The position numbers and the translations under genes are program-made. A stretch of 64,000 bases of DNA from the NCBI GenBank assembly GCA_948567375.1, contig OX419762.1, positions 35,445,034 through 35,509,033 of the forward strand. The letters are read 5' to 3'. Positions 1-12,960 of this stretch are shown here, piece by piece (the first letter of the stretch is position 1; every line of letters starts with the position of its first letter). Source of the stretch: Lunularia cruciata (taxonomy: Eukaryota > Streptophyta > Marchantiopsida > Lunulariales > Lunulariaceae). The notes below the pieces were generated by a model. It saw only the letters and a list, made by a program, of their open reading frames with translations. It was not told the origin of the DNA and did not search any database.

Positions 1-2039
1 TATTGCTAGAAGAAGTATAGAATACTTTTGTTAAGCAGATCTTACCTTAGCAAATAAAAACTTATCACTCTTGAAATGTTGGATTCTGATTTAAAGAAAA
101 TATAGTGAATATATATATCTTAAAAAATAAAAAAGTGAAACTGGCTTAAGGTCATTTTGAGTAATAGACAAACAATGTTAAGTTAATCCTTACTAATTCT
201 CCTATTCATAAAATTTAATTATCTGGATATTATATCTACAATTTGTACTAAATTGGGAATCAAAGTTTGACAAGATCTTTCTTGGGAGTTTCTTTTGTTG
301 ATGGCACCTTGGCCTTGTCCATATATTAAAGGTTTTAGTAGGAGAAATACAAGCATATTGTCAAGTAAACTGGACCATCATAAGTAGTCTAATTAAGTTG
401 GGGTTACTTTTTTATCTTCTATTTTAAGTTTATATATTTTTCATTCAGACACTTAAATTTCCAATTAAAAATGAGTAAGAGAAAGGAGCTTGATGAATCT
501 AAAAAAAGAAGAAGAAACCAGCAGAATAAGTTTAGAAGAAGACTAAGACACAAAATAAGATAATTTAGAGACTGAGATGAGCGAAAATGAGTGAAAATAT
601 ATATATATATATAAAGGCAGAGAGGCTATCTATTTCCGAGACATTTTATAGAATGAGATATAATCAAAATGTTTAGGACAGGGGTTTTCTAAACATAGGG
701 TTTATTAAGGGGATCATGTTGCTTATGGACCTTGATTAAGGGAAAAAGACTAAGAAATTTTGTGAAGAAGGAAAGAAATCGCTTAGAAACGTTTAAATTA
801 AAAAATTACAGAAACATCTTATTTTGTATCAGAACAAAAAATAAAATAAAAAATAAAAAATAAATTTTAATATGAAAAAGTTTCACTTCTGAATAGAAAC
901 TCTAATTCCATTTTGACTTATTTTACATGAATGGATTGTCCTCTAAAACTCATACTCCTGAATGGCGTGGACCTGCACCACCGTGAACTAACAGCACCCA
1001 TTAAAGAAAATATTCTCATTAAAGTTCCAACCCTTTCTGGTTTTGTCTCTCCCTTGTAGGGCTTGATGGGGTCTTCCCATCCTTCGTTTTTCCTACGCGG
1101 TCGCCTTTCATCTTTCTGGACTCTTCTAATTTATTCTGAATTGCCTTATTTGTTTATTTATTTATTGAAATTGATACTTGTGTACGAGATGACTTCATAA
1201 TAATTTCGGAAGTCACTTTACTTGATTCTGCATACGAGTTATGAAGTAATCTAAAATCACTCCCGGTATACAAATTCATCTAAAATTTGAGAAAATATCT
1301 TTTTGATTTTTACCTGCATCATATTTAAGATGATATTGAGTGTACTCAATATCTTCATTTTCCTTATTCATGATAGACAGATATTGTTATATCGATACGA
1401 GGCACTCATGTAGAAAGAATCCAAGACAAAAGTAAATATGCAGAGTAAAGTAAAAAGAGCTTCGACGTTGTGAACAAGAATCAAAACTCTTAACCAAATT
1501 CCAATTTTTGACACTTTAGAATATGATAGAAACTGCAAGTCATTGTCCCATCTACGAAGAGCTTGCATTGAATCGAAAGTCACCAAATGTTTCCAAATTG
1601 ATATTCACAACCAGAGTGAAGCTAGAATAGTGAATACTAGAAGACTTAATAATAGTATAAATTATATCTCAAAATAGCACATATACTTTATACATATTAA
1701 ATGCACAAAGTAACAGCTCACACGTTGCAAGAGGCTGTATCGAAGTCCCTATTGCATGCTAGATTGTTGCTTTCTTCTCCTCCATTATGGGGATTTACGA
1801 AGAACAGAGTTATTGAGCAATGGTATTATGTGGGGCATTCGTCGCAGCTTGTTGCAACATTCATCGAGGAAAAGCCAGCACATGGAAAGAATTTGAGGAG
1901 TCGATGGTGTTGCTATCTACTCTATTAGCTAGCAGGCCTCCCTTCTGCAGGTGAGCATGACCATGTGAAAGCCCAAGTGCATGCACGGCGCTTATACCCT
2001 GGTTTTGACTGGAGCGCGAAATTCAGCTCGACTGAAGTC
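1..2039. other. Upstream non-coding region of the PTH2 gene
   Basis: AT-rich sequence with no coding frame I can defend. It holds an (AT)n run at about 597-613, an A/T-rich stretch at 835-865 and one copy of a dispersed repeat at 1052-1109. The part from about 1930 to 2039 should contain the 5' UTR and promoter of the downstream PTH2 gene, but I see no clear TATA box or other element that fixes the transcription start. Confidence 0.5.
1052..1109 (+). repeat. Dispersed ~60-bp repeat, copy 1
   Basis: The stretch begins CCTTGTAGGGCTTGATGGGG and continues through a TCTTCCCATCCTTC core to a CGCGGTCGCC end. The same order of blocks recurs at 6736-6771 (second half only), 28616-28680, 37052-37114 and, inverted, 37571-37630. 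All copies are non-coding. They may be parts of a SINE or another short non-autonomous element; the family is not recognised. Confidence 0.6.
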
Positions 2040-5000
2040 ATGGATCGTCGTCATAAATCCGACGTTAAGAAGAGGGTGAGACCTGCAATGCCTTAAGCTC
2101 TTTTTTGTAGCATGTGCAAATTTGTTTAATGTCTTGAGTTCCTCAGTTTTTTGAAGCGGTGCTTGTGAGTATCTGGTCCTGCGTTTTGTTCTTTACATCT
2201 TGACTGTCATGTAACTTGCGAAGAAAGGAGCTCTGGTATCAGGGTTAGGTTGCTTTTTCGGCTTTCTCTTTCCTGTTTCAGCCCTCATAATAGAGGTACT
2301 CATTGTCCAGAGTTTCATAAATTGTTTTGCTCGACAGTTAAAAATTCTTAAAACATTTCTGAATGCGGTTAAGTTCGCTTCAAAGACTGTTTTGTTGAGT
2401 CGAAGTTCAGTTTTCTATCGTGTCAACTCGTGGATTTCGATTGTGGAGGCAACCAGGCTTTTCTGACCTCTATGTCGTAATTGCCCTCTGCATGTTCAGA
2501 ACAGAGTAATGTAATTTCACTTGGTCTTTTGGTTCCGTGATCTGAATGCGAACCAAGTCTGTTTGTTGCTCCTTTTGAATTCTTTTATCATAATCTTAAT
2601 ATGAATATTACGGAAGGAATTCTGTTACGTTTTTTAGAATTCCAAGAAATAAGGTATGGACTTATCGTCGGCTTGTTAGCGGTTTAAGATACTCTATTAG
2701 GGTTCCCGCTGGTTAACCTTTGAGTTGATTCCGCATCTGTTTTGAAGATCATGTGTTGGTTTCATAGCTCTGTCAGTTAGATACTTGCTCCATTGACGCC
2801 TCAAGTTTAGAGGGCAATGCAAGGCAGCGATTTCAACATTGATCTCTCAATCGTTTCGCAATTTTCCCTGAATTTCGCTCATCCAGTGTTTTGAACCATT
2901 TCCACTACAGGAGACCTGTCGAGAAAGCTCCTCCGCATCTGTGCACATGTGACAAGAAAATTCTATGCTTTAGTAGTCGATTTCTCTTCGATGTCATCCT
3001 CTTTGATTATTTCCCGCAATCAATATGTTAGCAAGCCAAGTGATAGAAGTTTTTTCCATGTCACTCGGTGAGATGCCGCAGAACCTCAGAACCTTTGCGC
3101 CAACTTTGTTTGCTGGGGCGAGAATCAACGCCCCAGAAATCAAAGCTCTTCTTCAACACATCTGGATCCCCCAGGTTTTCTACAAGGATTCTCAGTGCCT
3201 TAGTGTCCACGACATTTATCCCACACATGTACTTATCGATTTGTCTCACCCTAGGTATTGTCTGGTCTCTAGGTATTTTAAGTGGCCATGTTCATCTGCA
3301 AGCTATAGTGCTAAAGTACTGTGGTTGTGAACCGTAGGCAACCCATTGCGCTGCATGAAGCGAATATTGTGTAGAGTTAACGTAAAGTTATGCAGTTCTT
3401 GCAGTTCTTTAATTGTAACACAGTACACAGAACCTTTACCAAGGTGTACGAAAGAACTTACGGATGTGTCATCATCTATCCGTATGGGATCTGTCAGTGA
3501 ACGAAAATCGGTAGTAAACTCAAGCTGTTCTGGTTTTGAACTGTCATTTTGGTGAAAGCAGGGCAGCGAGCAATGGGTTTCGGCAGCTCTCGCGCTTGCG
3601 AACTTTGTTCCTGGGCTCTTTGTGGGATTTTTGGTAGGCGTATTGGTGGAACATAAAAGGGGTGAGAAGTCTTTGCCTTCAGAGACCCCCACAAAAAAGA
3701 AGTTGACTGGAGGTCCGAGACGTGGAGTTCGGAGTAGTACAGCAACAAATCGGACAAGCACCTCCAGCAATACAAGTGAAGGTCAAAACGGGGAATTAAA
3801 GATGGTACGTTCCATCTCCTAGTTCATATTGCTGTTCTTCGTCCCTTCCCAGGGCATGGAGTATAAATGCTGGTCTCATGTATTAATATTACCGTCCCTG
3901 TCAGACGATAACTTTGAGGATGTACTCTTTTCTTATGAAGAAAATTCCGTATTGTATGCTCTGTGTGAATTATCCAGATGCTTACTCGCAGTGATCTGAA
4001 TTCAGGTATTTGTTGTCCGTCAAGACCTGAAGATGGGGGCTGGGAAAATAGCTTCGCAATGTGCACGTAAGCTCTTCGTTCACCAGAAGGTTTGCATTTG
4101 TCCTTTCTTTATCAGCATCACGTCAGGTCTCAGATCGTTTTTCTGTTTTCATTTTCACGTCTGCTGTTTATCAGCCGCTTTTGTTACCACAGGAAGTTGT
4201 ATAGGAATCCAAGTGCTGGTAGAATATCCTTGCCAGTCAACTGCTTCAATTCTGTGATAGTGACACTTCAATATTACTGGTATTGATCCCGGCTGACTGT
4301 TCTCTGCTGTTTAATGGGGGATGCCGTCATGTCATTCTTTGCATATGAGTAACCCACGCGGTTTTATAATATAAAATGCAGATGCAGCTGTTGGCTCTTA
4401 TGAAGAATGCCTTAGCAGGTAACCACCTGTTCATGACAGTTTTTGTCATATTACGTCTATACCATTTTGTTGCGGCAATCTGCTTGGCACATGCAGATTT
4501 CCTTTTTCACACCAGGGCTATGTTCAAACGAGTTACAATAACATTTCTATGTGTAGTATAAATCTTAATTCGTTTAGTATAAATCTTAATTCGTTAAGTC
4601 CGTCAAGACTTCTAAAATCTCAGACTGCCTATTGGTGTAACGGGATTTTATGATTGCGATTCGTCATATGCAGGGGGCAACGTTTATTGCTAAGGAAGTG
4701 GGAGGACTGTGGACAGCCGAAAATTGTTGTCACTTGCAAAAGTCAGCACGAGATGTAGGGCTTTCCACACTGAAGAACAATCACATGCTCGTTAGGATTC
4801 AGATTATTGCCATCCTGAACATTTCTTCCTGATTTCGGTTACATTCATCTTAAAACTTGCGCACGGATTACTTTATTTCTAAGAAGTGTACAAGTTCTCA
4901 TCTAATTTGGACATGTGGATATAATTGTTATGAGCAGGAACGAGCTCAAGGCAAAGGCCGAAAGAGCGGGCTTGCCATGCTTCATTGTGGCGGATGCTGG

Positions 5001-5612
5001 ACGGACACAGGTATGTCTGCTAAAGTTATTCGAGTGAGATCCCTTGCTACTGGTGAAAAGAGGTTTTGATGACCCCAACCCTAACTTTTCACATAGTGAT
5101 CATTTGACAATAGCCAACTCGTTGAGGTAATAGTCATATACTTTAGTTGCTACGTAGCAGACTAGTTGATCAGGGAATTGAGAGGAAATGAGCCGGTTAC
5201 TTTGAGCTCGGGTGAAGAATAGCGGTATTCAAATAATCACGTACTTCATGCGCACTGGCAGGTAGTTGCAGGATCTCACACAGTGCTTGCCATCGGACCA
5301 GGTGCTGTGCAATTTCCGCTTTAACTTCTCGCTCACATTTTATAATAGTTTCCCACTTCAACTTGATGTTACTTGTTACTGACTTGACCTTACGCAAAGG
5401 CTGCTCGTCCGAGCATTTGTGATGATACGCCATGGGACTTCGCGAATTCTTTTCTCCGGTGATTCTTGACAGTCATTTAGCTCTACGATGCGTCTACTTA
5501 CTCCTGATGGTCCATCCAGCGTATCTGTCTCAGGGATTAACCTTTACGACTGCCCTTTGCAGGTGGAAAGACAACTATCGACAACGTTACTCGACACCTG
5601 AAGCTTCTGTAG
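2040..5612 (+). CDS. PTH2: Peptidyl-tRNA hydrolase 2 (PTH2 family), 8 exons, membrane-anchored form
   Basis: Peptidyl-tRNA hydrolase 2 cleaves the ester bond between peptide and tRNA on prematurely released peptidyl-tRNAs and so recycles tRNA. Exons read by eye: 2040-2075, 3562-3804, 4006-4066, 4382-4418, 4674-4754, 4938-5010, 5262-5301, 5563-5612. All introns are GT-AG and phases match, giving 206 residues. Residues 17-41 form one hydrophobic segment followed by a basic, Ser/Thr-rich linker (to about 93), as in membrane-anchored eukaryotic PTH2. The catalytic domain starts at about 94 with VVRQDLKMGAGK, then QCAHAAVGSY (112-120 region), WEDCGQPKIVV (135-145), VADAGRTQ (170-177), VLAIGPG and the terminal TRHLKLL. 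The family's conserved Lys (102), His (114), Asp (172) and Thr (176) are present. The first ATG precedes a 12-residue basic exon; intron 1 is 1486 bp. The start is less certain than the domain. Location (mitochondrial outer membrane or ER) is inferred only from the anchor. Confidence 0.9.
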
Positions 5613-7257
5613 TGAAGCATGGAGTTCTTCCATAGTTGTGTTTTGTTACTCACATTCCCTTTTGGTCATAATTGAAATCACAAGAGTGTACAATACCGAT
5701 ATTGTAAATCTTGTACCGAAGTTTTTGCAGCTTCATTTGTACGGTGCTTTAGAGAGTTTGGAGTCTTTATGTCTTTCTGAATATAATAACGGTGCAGGGA
5801 GACATTTGTGGCAACATCACTACTGTACCTTAGTTGGTCAAATCTGACTGCTGAAGTTATGCATTATATCCAGTTGGAAGATTAACCTTCACCGACTAAA
5901 ATTAGGTCCTAATGGAAGTTGAAGATCTAAAGAAGCGAAATTCTTCTGACGATATGAGGGGAGGACTGTCACCTCCCTGCCGCCTGAAGGAATCTATTTG
6001 GCCGGAGGACGCTCAACGCTTGGCAGTTCACCAGTTCTGTATGTTGGCAATAGATTGAAGCACGTACTGTAGTTCGGCATACTCTGGTGCAAGACTTTCC
6101 AAAGCTTTTCTTATTCAGTCTCATGAAAAATTCCAAAAGTTCTCGACATATGTAAGGCGTTGTGATTTAAGTTTCTTAGCTCAAATGCGACCAAATTACG
6201 TAACTTGGAAAGCATTCAGCACACCAGTTATCAATGCCAGGAGTGAAGTCGACGTACTTGTGAACTGCCCTGAATGGTTGCTCAGAAGTGCCACTCAGTT
6301 CCTTTCTCCCGTCTGCCACTCAACGTAGTGGTCTTCCTACATCCTGCCTTGAATCATCGGTTTGGCAACTGCCCCAAAAAACACTGTTGTTTAGCCGACT
6401 TCTTTCTGTCATCTCATCTCAAAGTAAGACGCCAAGTTTCTGTATATTCGTTGAACATTTGGGAAGCTGGCACCTTTGTACTCAGACCGGGCCTCGAGTG
6501 GAGAGATGGCAACCCAAAGGTCTTCATGGCTTTTCTTGTGGCCGGTAGAACAATCCATTTGGACGAACATGCCTCTCTATCAACCGAGAGGAAACCAAAT
6601 GGATTCAAAGCCCAAGGCAAGCACTTAATCGCACGCAATACGCAGTCTGAAAGAAAATCTGCAAAATTCTCCAGCAGGTGCAGATATGCTGATCATCTTG
6701 AGGGGATATTCCACATTACAAAGTTCGCCTTATTAATCCTTCGTTTTTCCTACGGGGTCGCCTTCTTCCTTATTAATTGCCCACGCTCAATTCTGTACCT
6801 GAGGACATATACGACCATATTAATAGTGCATGTAGTGCACTATTGAGTAATAAGATGAAAGCGAATGAGATTCAACAATTGCATGGCCGTACTGTGGGAG
6901 TCTGGTAGCATTTTATATCTGTATTGTATCTGTCGAAAAGAGTGTCCCAGGTGCTCGTCAAAGGTAGACTTACATCCTGCTAGCGTAAGTTCCATGTGAG
7001 ATTCTCATGGGTTCACTCTCTGCAGGCAGGTGACTTCTTCTGACCCCCTGATACGCTCCGGTGCCCGTGGTGCTGCTTCTTTCCGTTGCTGCTACTGGCC
7101 AATATTTCGTACTCCTAGGCTCTTCCGCGCAGCTTGGTACGAAATTTCCAAACATCACACAGAGATTAAGGAAAGTTCTCTGATACATTGAGAGGATTGC
7201 ACAACAGGTGCTGCCGAATACTGTATTGATAGTGGTGGCCCTGAAACCAGGCCAGCC
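5613..7257. other. Intergenic region between PTH2 and the hydrolase gene
   Basis: It holds the 3' UTR of PTH2 and the 5' region of the downstream gene. A 190-codon open frame at 6274-6846 has no recognisable composition or domain. A possible acceptor AG just before 7207 could join an upstream untranslated exon to the first coding exon, because the frame is open from 7192 to the chosen ATG at 7258. Confidence 0.4.
6736..6771 (+). repeat. Dispersed ~60-bp repeat, partial copy 2
   Basis: It reads ATCCTTCGTTTTTCCTACGG followed by GGTCGCC, matching the second half of the copy at 1052-1109 almost base for base. The first half is absent. Confidence 0.55.
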
Positions 7258-10200
7258 ATGGCGGTGGGTTGGACCTCGGGGCTGGCAACTCAAGTACTGC
7301 CAGCCTCTCAAATTCCGTACGTGGGTAATGTCAGGAACGGAGGTCCAACAATCTCAAGCTCGCTTGCATCGCTCGGTCCTTGCCCGCAATCCCGAGCTAA
7401 ACTTTCTGGCGTTTCAGAATTCCTGTTCAGGGGAAATGTCATATATAAGACGAGAAAATTGGTGATAAGACGCAAATTTAATCAGCTGAAATGCAAATTG
7501 GCAAGGGAGGTTGGTTCGAATCAGAGAACCGGGCGTTTGAGGAGTTCGTTATCTGCGGGCACAGAGACAGAGTCAATTGACTCCAATGCGAAGTCTATCA
7601 ATGTCTGTCGACCTTGCGTTATTCTCCCGGTAAGTGGCCTATCTCAATTTCCAATCGGGTTTATAATCTCGTGGACAATGTCGTTCAAGTCTTCCCTGCT
7701 GTCTAGGCTTGCAATCCATTCTCTTGATAATTTGTAAGAAATGACGCTGTTTATGAATAATTTGTCAGGAATAAGATTCCGTAGTCGACTGCATGTCACA
7801 TGATTACCATGGGATCAAGTTGGGCTTCTGATGTGGCTCCAGGAACTTGTAAACCAACATGTGGGTGAATTCTTAGCTTTCGAGCTTCCAATCCAAAGTA
7901 AGAATTCGCTTGAAATATTAAATAGAAGTGTTGAATCAAAAACAAGTAGATTCTTCAACGAGCCGATTTACTGTTGGTGCGAGTTGGCGACCATTCTTTC
8001 TAGTGTTCCATAGATATACTTGGTCAGAGGACAGAGGAGGAGAGCAGGTTCTCTCGACATTGGGGGCAAACGCTGAATACGAGACATTTTTGCCCACAAG
8101 AAAGATAGGGACGCCATGGGGAAACGATAGAAGTACAGGAATTACCAGTGTGTTCTGCTCAATGCGTTCAACAAGTTATCGCTGCTTTGGTTATCGTGGT
8201 GTCTCTGATCTTCACTATATACGCAAACACACTTAAAAGTCTCACCGTCCAAAATCTTTAGAGGCGGCTTCCCGACGCGCCAAAGGCTGTCAATTGTTCT
8301 GTCTAGATGAACTTTAAACATCAATTCAATTGAGGGCACATCAAGTTCTTCAGAGAAATGCATGGAAGTAACAGGGAGTATTGTTCAATTGCAGAACGCA
8401 ATATTCACTGTTTCTTCGAGGCACTAAAGCTTGGCGTGAACACCTAACCCATTTGACCATGTATAAACCTGTGTCGGTCCTACAAACTGCATGACAAATC
8501 TTGGATACATAGAAACAGGTATCAACAGTGCTGGGATGAGCTTTGTATATGATGAGCTTTTGACAGTTTTTCAAAGTAGACTCAGTAGTCTGAACGCTAC
8601 ATGAGAGGTAGTGAAAGGCTTTAGCAAGGAGCTACACTGGTTAAATAGCAGCTAACTATATCCTGAGAAGTACTTGCAGAAGATCTTGAAGAGCTCTGCC
8701 AATAGATCTAGGTACATGTTCATCAGGAAAGGTGGAAACTTGTCACGAAAGTATTTATGTTGCACAAACGTTCGAACCAATAGAATTTTGTAGTATTTTT
8801 GTAACCTCTTGACAATTTGGCAGGTATTCCCCTTTTTTCCTGAGTAAAATAAACTTTTATTTATGCGTGCAGGGTTTGGGCAACAACACAAGTGACTACG
8901 ATACACTTGTATCTGATCTCGGGGCCCGAAATGTGGCGACTACTGTTGTTCAAGTTGCTCGTATTGATTGGTTACGAAACGCGTCTGGTTTACTAGACGG
9001 GAATTACTGGAGAGGCACGTTATCCCCGAGGCCAGTTTTGAACTGGTAAGTGAAAGGCTTTAGGTCCTCCGGTCTACCTAAAACAAGTATTTCATGTTTA
9101 AGTCACCGGCATCTAAATTGACTCACGAAAGTTTCTCTTGAACCGCTCAGGTACTTGGAAAGATTGAAAACTGCCATTGAAAGTGCTAAAGCTGGGGCTG
9201 CTGGTGAGTAATAACAATCTGAACCTGGATTGTTGGCTGTTGAACTTCTCGTAGACGACATCTATTCCATTTTTAAGATTGAGTCTTGTGGCAGGCGACG
9301 GCAAAGTGTCACTGATCGGACATTCGGCCGGAGGATGGTTGGCTCGAGTATACATGGCGGAATTTGGAACTAAAGATATTGCTCTCCTTCTCACTCTCGG
9401 AACCCCTCACTTGTATGTACTTCCTAAGGCTTGTTAATATTGCCGCATATATGTACCTTAGGTCTTCTGCTTCGTCGGACTATTTTTCACCTTGATACAA
9501 TATTTGAACAGTTGGCCCCCTTGGACTTTTTTTAGCTCTTGAATCTAAATTTGTTTTCCGCTTTGGTAGGCCTCCGCCAAGAGGAGTGCCTGGCGTATTC
9601 GACCAAACGAGAGGACTACTCTACCATGTTGAGGACAACTGTCCGGGGGCATATCATGCACCCGATGTAAAATACGTGTGCATTGCAGGCAGGTAGTGCG
9701 ACCACCCATTCACTAAATTTTGTTATGTTAGCCCTAGGAACCCTGCGTCAGTTTGCCTTATCCTCGTGTTACATCAACGTGGTAAGCAGAATAAAGTGAA
9801 CTGTGCTGCACATTCAGGACTTCGTCAAGGGTTCTCTCTTACTATTTCTTAGACACTACTCTGGTCTATTCAGGGAGCAGATCTCAAGTAGTGTGGAAAG
9901 GTATTTGTCTTGTCGGGGTGTTTTCTCCAAGACAGAGATCTAGATCCCGAAAGGTTTGAAGCAAACCTGAGTTCTTCAATGTCATGAATTTCAAAGTTTC
10001 AGCTAGAAATATAGACTATATAGATCATCTTTAGCACTAGCAGAGCAAGTGACTGCTTTTTGACTGCAGAGTAAGTTATCTAGCAAGTATCCAGCTATTC
10101 TCTTGGACGAATGTGATATTCTATCAACGTATATTGTACGTGATATCCCTTCCCGCTTCTCTTGGGAAGGAAGTGGGCATTAGGAACGTGGTATTCTATC

Positions 10201-10763
10201 AACACATGAATGGACTTGGAACATGCAAATCCTCCTTTTAAACTAGAGAAAGCCACAGTACTGTATTAAACTTGATCAATCATCAGGTACTTGAAGGGAA
10301 GTGCTTTTGGAGCGGAAGAAACCCCGCCAGTTGCGACTACAGGTGTGGGTACATTGGACCTGGAAGAAGTTTCTGCGAGCACGGTTCGTAGCATAGAGAA
10401 CTCACCTGAAGCAGTTGTTGCAGAAGATGCTCCTCCCACTTTCCGACAACGCTTTGTTGGAGCAGGGTACAAGCAGGTACACTTTGATAAGTTTCAGCAT
10501 CACTTTTTGGTCCATAATTTGATTTGATTGATTTTTGGCATGCCGATTACTGAGGTTTTACTTGCTGTGTAAATGGACAGGTATGCGGAAAAGCCGACGT
10601 TTGGGGGGATGGGGTTGTACCAGAAGAATCCGCTTACTTGGAAGGAGCAGTGAATATATGCTTTGATGGTGTTTATCACTCTCCTGTTGGTGCAAATACT
10701 GGCAGACCTTGGTATGGAACACCTGATGTGTTGGACAAGTGGGTACACCATATTCTTGAGTAG
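7258..10763 (+). CDS. PGAP1-like alpha/beta-hydrolase, probably plastid-targeted, 7 exons
   Basis: This is a serine alpha/beta-hydrolase of the plant PGAP1-like (GPI inositol-deacylase-related) lipase group; its substrate is not known from sequence. Exons: 7258-7629, 8873-9045, 9151-9203, 9295-9412, 9570-9692, 10287-10476, 10581-10763. All junctions are GT-AG with matching phases, giving 403 residues. The N-terminal ~110 residues are rich in Ser, Arg and Ala and poor in acidic residues, like a chloroplast transit peptide. Then come VILP/GLGNN (oxyanion-hole region, 121-129), RIDWLRNASGLLDGNYWRGT, the nucleophile elbow GHSAGG (Ser210), LTLGTPHLPPP, DQTRGLLY and KYVCIAGR. Asp353 in WGDGVVP and His376 in GVYHSPVG complete a plausible triad. 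An in-frame stop at 7189 precedes the ATG, so 7258 is the first usable start after any acceptor. The gene lies 1.6 kb behind PTH2 on the same strand. No sign of decay was seen. Confidence 0.9.
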
Positions 10764-11573
10764 ATCCTTAAGAACTGGATCCTTGACACCAAAGCACAAC
10801 TGGTAAATATATTAGTACGGTTCTTCCATTAAAGTACGTACCTGTTGAAAGTGTTGTGATTCATCCTGATTTCCGGTGCAAAAACAGACGTTTGTGCTTA
10901 GTCCACCAAAGTGGTCATAGAAGCTCGATGAACCATGACTCCCTGGATTATCTTGCATGCTTGATTTGCAACGACTATGGAAGTGTAAAGCCTCGTTTTA
11001 GTCATTCCATGGTAAACAAATTTCGATGTACTTGAATTTACAGTATTCAGCAAATAAAGATTCTCTTCGAAGAGTGGACTAGTTGGAGAACTTGCCAAAC
11101 CCAACGACCGGGATATTCTATTCTTGACATCTTACAATCTCTCACCTCTGAAGACAACTCACAATACTCGCTCTGCTTCAGTCTCCCTTGTTTATTTTAG
11201 TATTGAATCGGATCAATGAACAGCATGTTCTAGGGACTTGGAAAATTGCGGCTACCATATTGTGGATACTGGAGGTGATAATGTATGAATGAATAGCGAG
11301 CCTAGTCTAGACCGTTGGTTGCCCTTTTCCCTTTTGAGGGTTTATCTATCTGCACAGAATCTTCTACCAATACCGATGTTCCTTATACCGATTAGTTCAC
11401 TTAGCGGGGTTCATTACGAGGAGACATGCCTTCTCAACATAAATTAGAGTTCAAGTTCACATTGACTGCAATATGCCAATTCTGATGATACGGCACTTTT
11501 ACTACTGTCTCACAGAAGGTGTTTGATTACTTTCAAATTGAATCTTATGTCAAACATATAAGGATGAACAGGA

Positions 11574-11945
11574 TGTCATGCTGAGATACATAGCCCTTGG
11601 GCATATGTATCATTGTGTCCCCAGAATTAATGTGTACTTTTTGGTTTCCCAAATGAGCGTTATTTGGGTAAGTTATGCACATTATAGTGTGGTGTTCTTG
11701 TATAGTATTTTAAGGTTCTTATAGCAAAGTACTTTGATAGGGGCACATACCTAGTAGTGAAGCGGGGCACGACCCTCTCTGGCAATTTTTCTAGAATTTG
11801 CAAAGAGCCATGAAGCTTACCTACATTGCTTTGAGTTGGCAGTGTGATTTCTAGATGCTCCCGACCGGATATTGCAATTCCGACGGTTACCCTCAGTTCA
11901 TTTATTTCATTCAGAGTTTTGAGTTCAGTTTTATCCAGTTTAATT
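11574..11945 (+). repeat. Truncated LTR, family G
   Basis: It begins TGTCATGCTGAGATACATAG and matches 26923-27290 over about 370 bp, including the block TTTCCCAAATGAGCGTTATT (TTCCCAAATGAGTTTTATT there) and CATGAAGCTTACC. The match stops near 11945, so the 3' third of the LTR is missing here. Confidence 0.7.
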
Positions 11946-12419
11946 TAATTCTAGAAATACTGCATGAGTAACTACAGAGCTCAACTTTGCTGCCATGGTA
12001 GATAGTAGCAAAGAAATCACGTACTAGCAATTTTAATTTTCAGAATTACCTGTGCACCGGAAATAGACCATTGTGGGCTTGGAGGACGGGAAGTGGAAGG
12101 TCACTCAACGGGATTGGTGGTAGCTCGTAGGGTTGTCTGGACTTCTTCTGGAACTGCAACGTGAAGTAAGAATATTTCTCCTGGATCAGCAAGATAACGA
12201 GTAAATTGAGGTGTTGCTTTATCTTCCATTACCTTTGGAGTAGAATCCCGAATCATCAAGCTGGGGAGTGGATTGAGACCAACGGGCCTACATTCTCGAT
12301 ACAATTGATCATAGAATATATATTACTCAATATAGCCTGAATTTGTTCTTCAGTATTCCTAACTACAGCCATGATACAATTGTTCACAGGAACTATATTC
12401 TTCGATATAGTTTGAACTT

Positions 12420-12960
12420 GTCTCTCAATATTGCCTAGCACAGTCTAGGTACAATCTCGATATCACCTATAGTCTCGATATATCAAGAAACTCAATATTG
12501 CTTAGCACAGTCTAGATACAATCTCGATATTACCTCTAGTGTCGATATATCAAGAGTCTTACAACTGATATATCAGGCATCCCAATCTATTCTTACAAAT
12601 CTGGATATCACCTACAACCTCGACAAGTCCCGATATAACAAGATTCTTACAATTGATAAATCAAGAGGCTTACAACTGATATCTAAGGAGCCCTACAGTC
12701 GATATATCAGGCATCCCAATATTCTTACAAATCTGAATATCACCTACAATTTCGATAAGTCCCAATAGAGCAAAATTCTTACCGTCGATAAATCAAGAGT
12801 ATTACAGCCCAATATATCAAGAGTACTACGGTCGATATATCAAGGGTCCTACGGTCAATATCAAGAGTACGCAAACACTTTTATATATCAAGGGTCCTAC
12901 CGTCAATATCAAGAGTACTCAAAAACTTTTAGTATACATAGACTATACCAAACCTATGGA
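12420..12960. repeat. Degenerate minisatellite built on CGATATATCAAGAGTCCTAC-like units
   Basis: Blocks such as GATATATCAAG, TCTTACAATTGATA, CCTACGGTCGATATATCAAG and CAATATCAAGAGTAC recur at irregular spacing of roughly 25-60 bp. The last copies (12810-12930) are the most alike. There is no coding frame. The array lies between the hydrolase gene and retroelement A. Confidence 0.6.

Noticed and set aside
1701-1928. 75-codon frame upstream of PTH2
   Set aside because: No family similarity and no in-frame link to the first PTH2 exon.
3025-3330. Open frames on both strands in the 1486-bp intron 1 of PTH2
   Set aside because: They overlap on opposite strands, match no family I know and are not needed for the spliced gene. 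A captured gene fragment cannot be excluded.
5912-6058. 48-codon ATG frame rich in charged residues between the two genes
   Set aside because: Plausible composition but no homology, no splice support, and it could be an upstream ORF of the hydrolase transcript.
6274-6846. 190-codon open frame upstream of the hydrolase gene
   Set aside because: No recognisable domain, odd composition, and it runs through one copy of a non-coding dispersed repeat.
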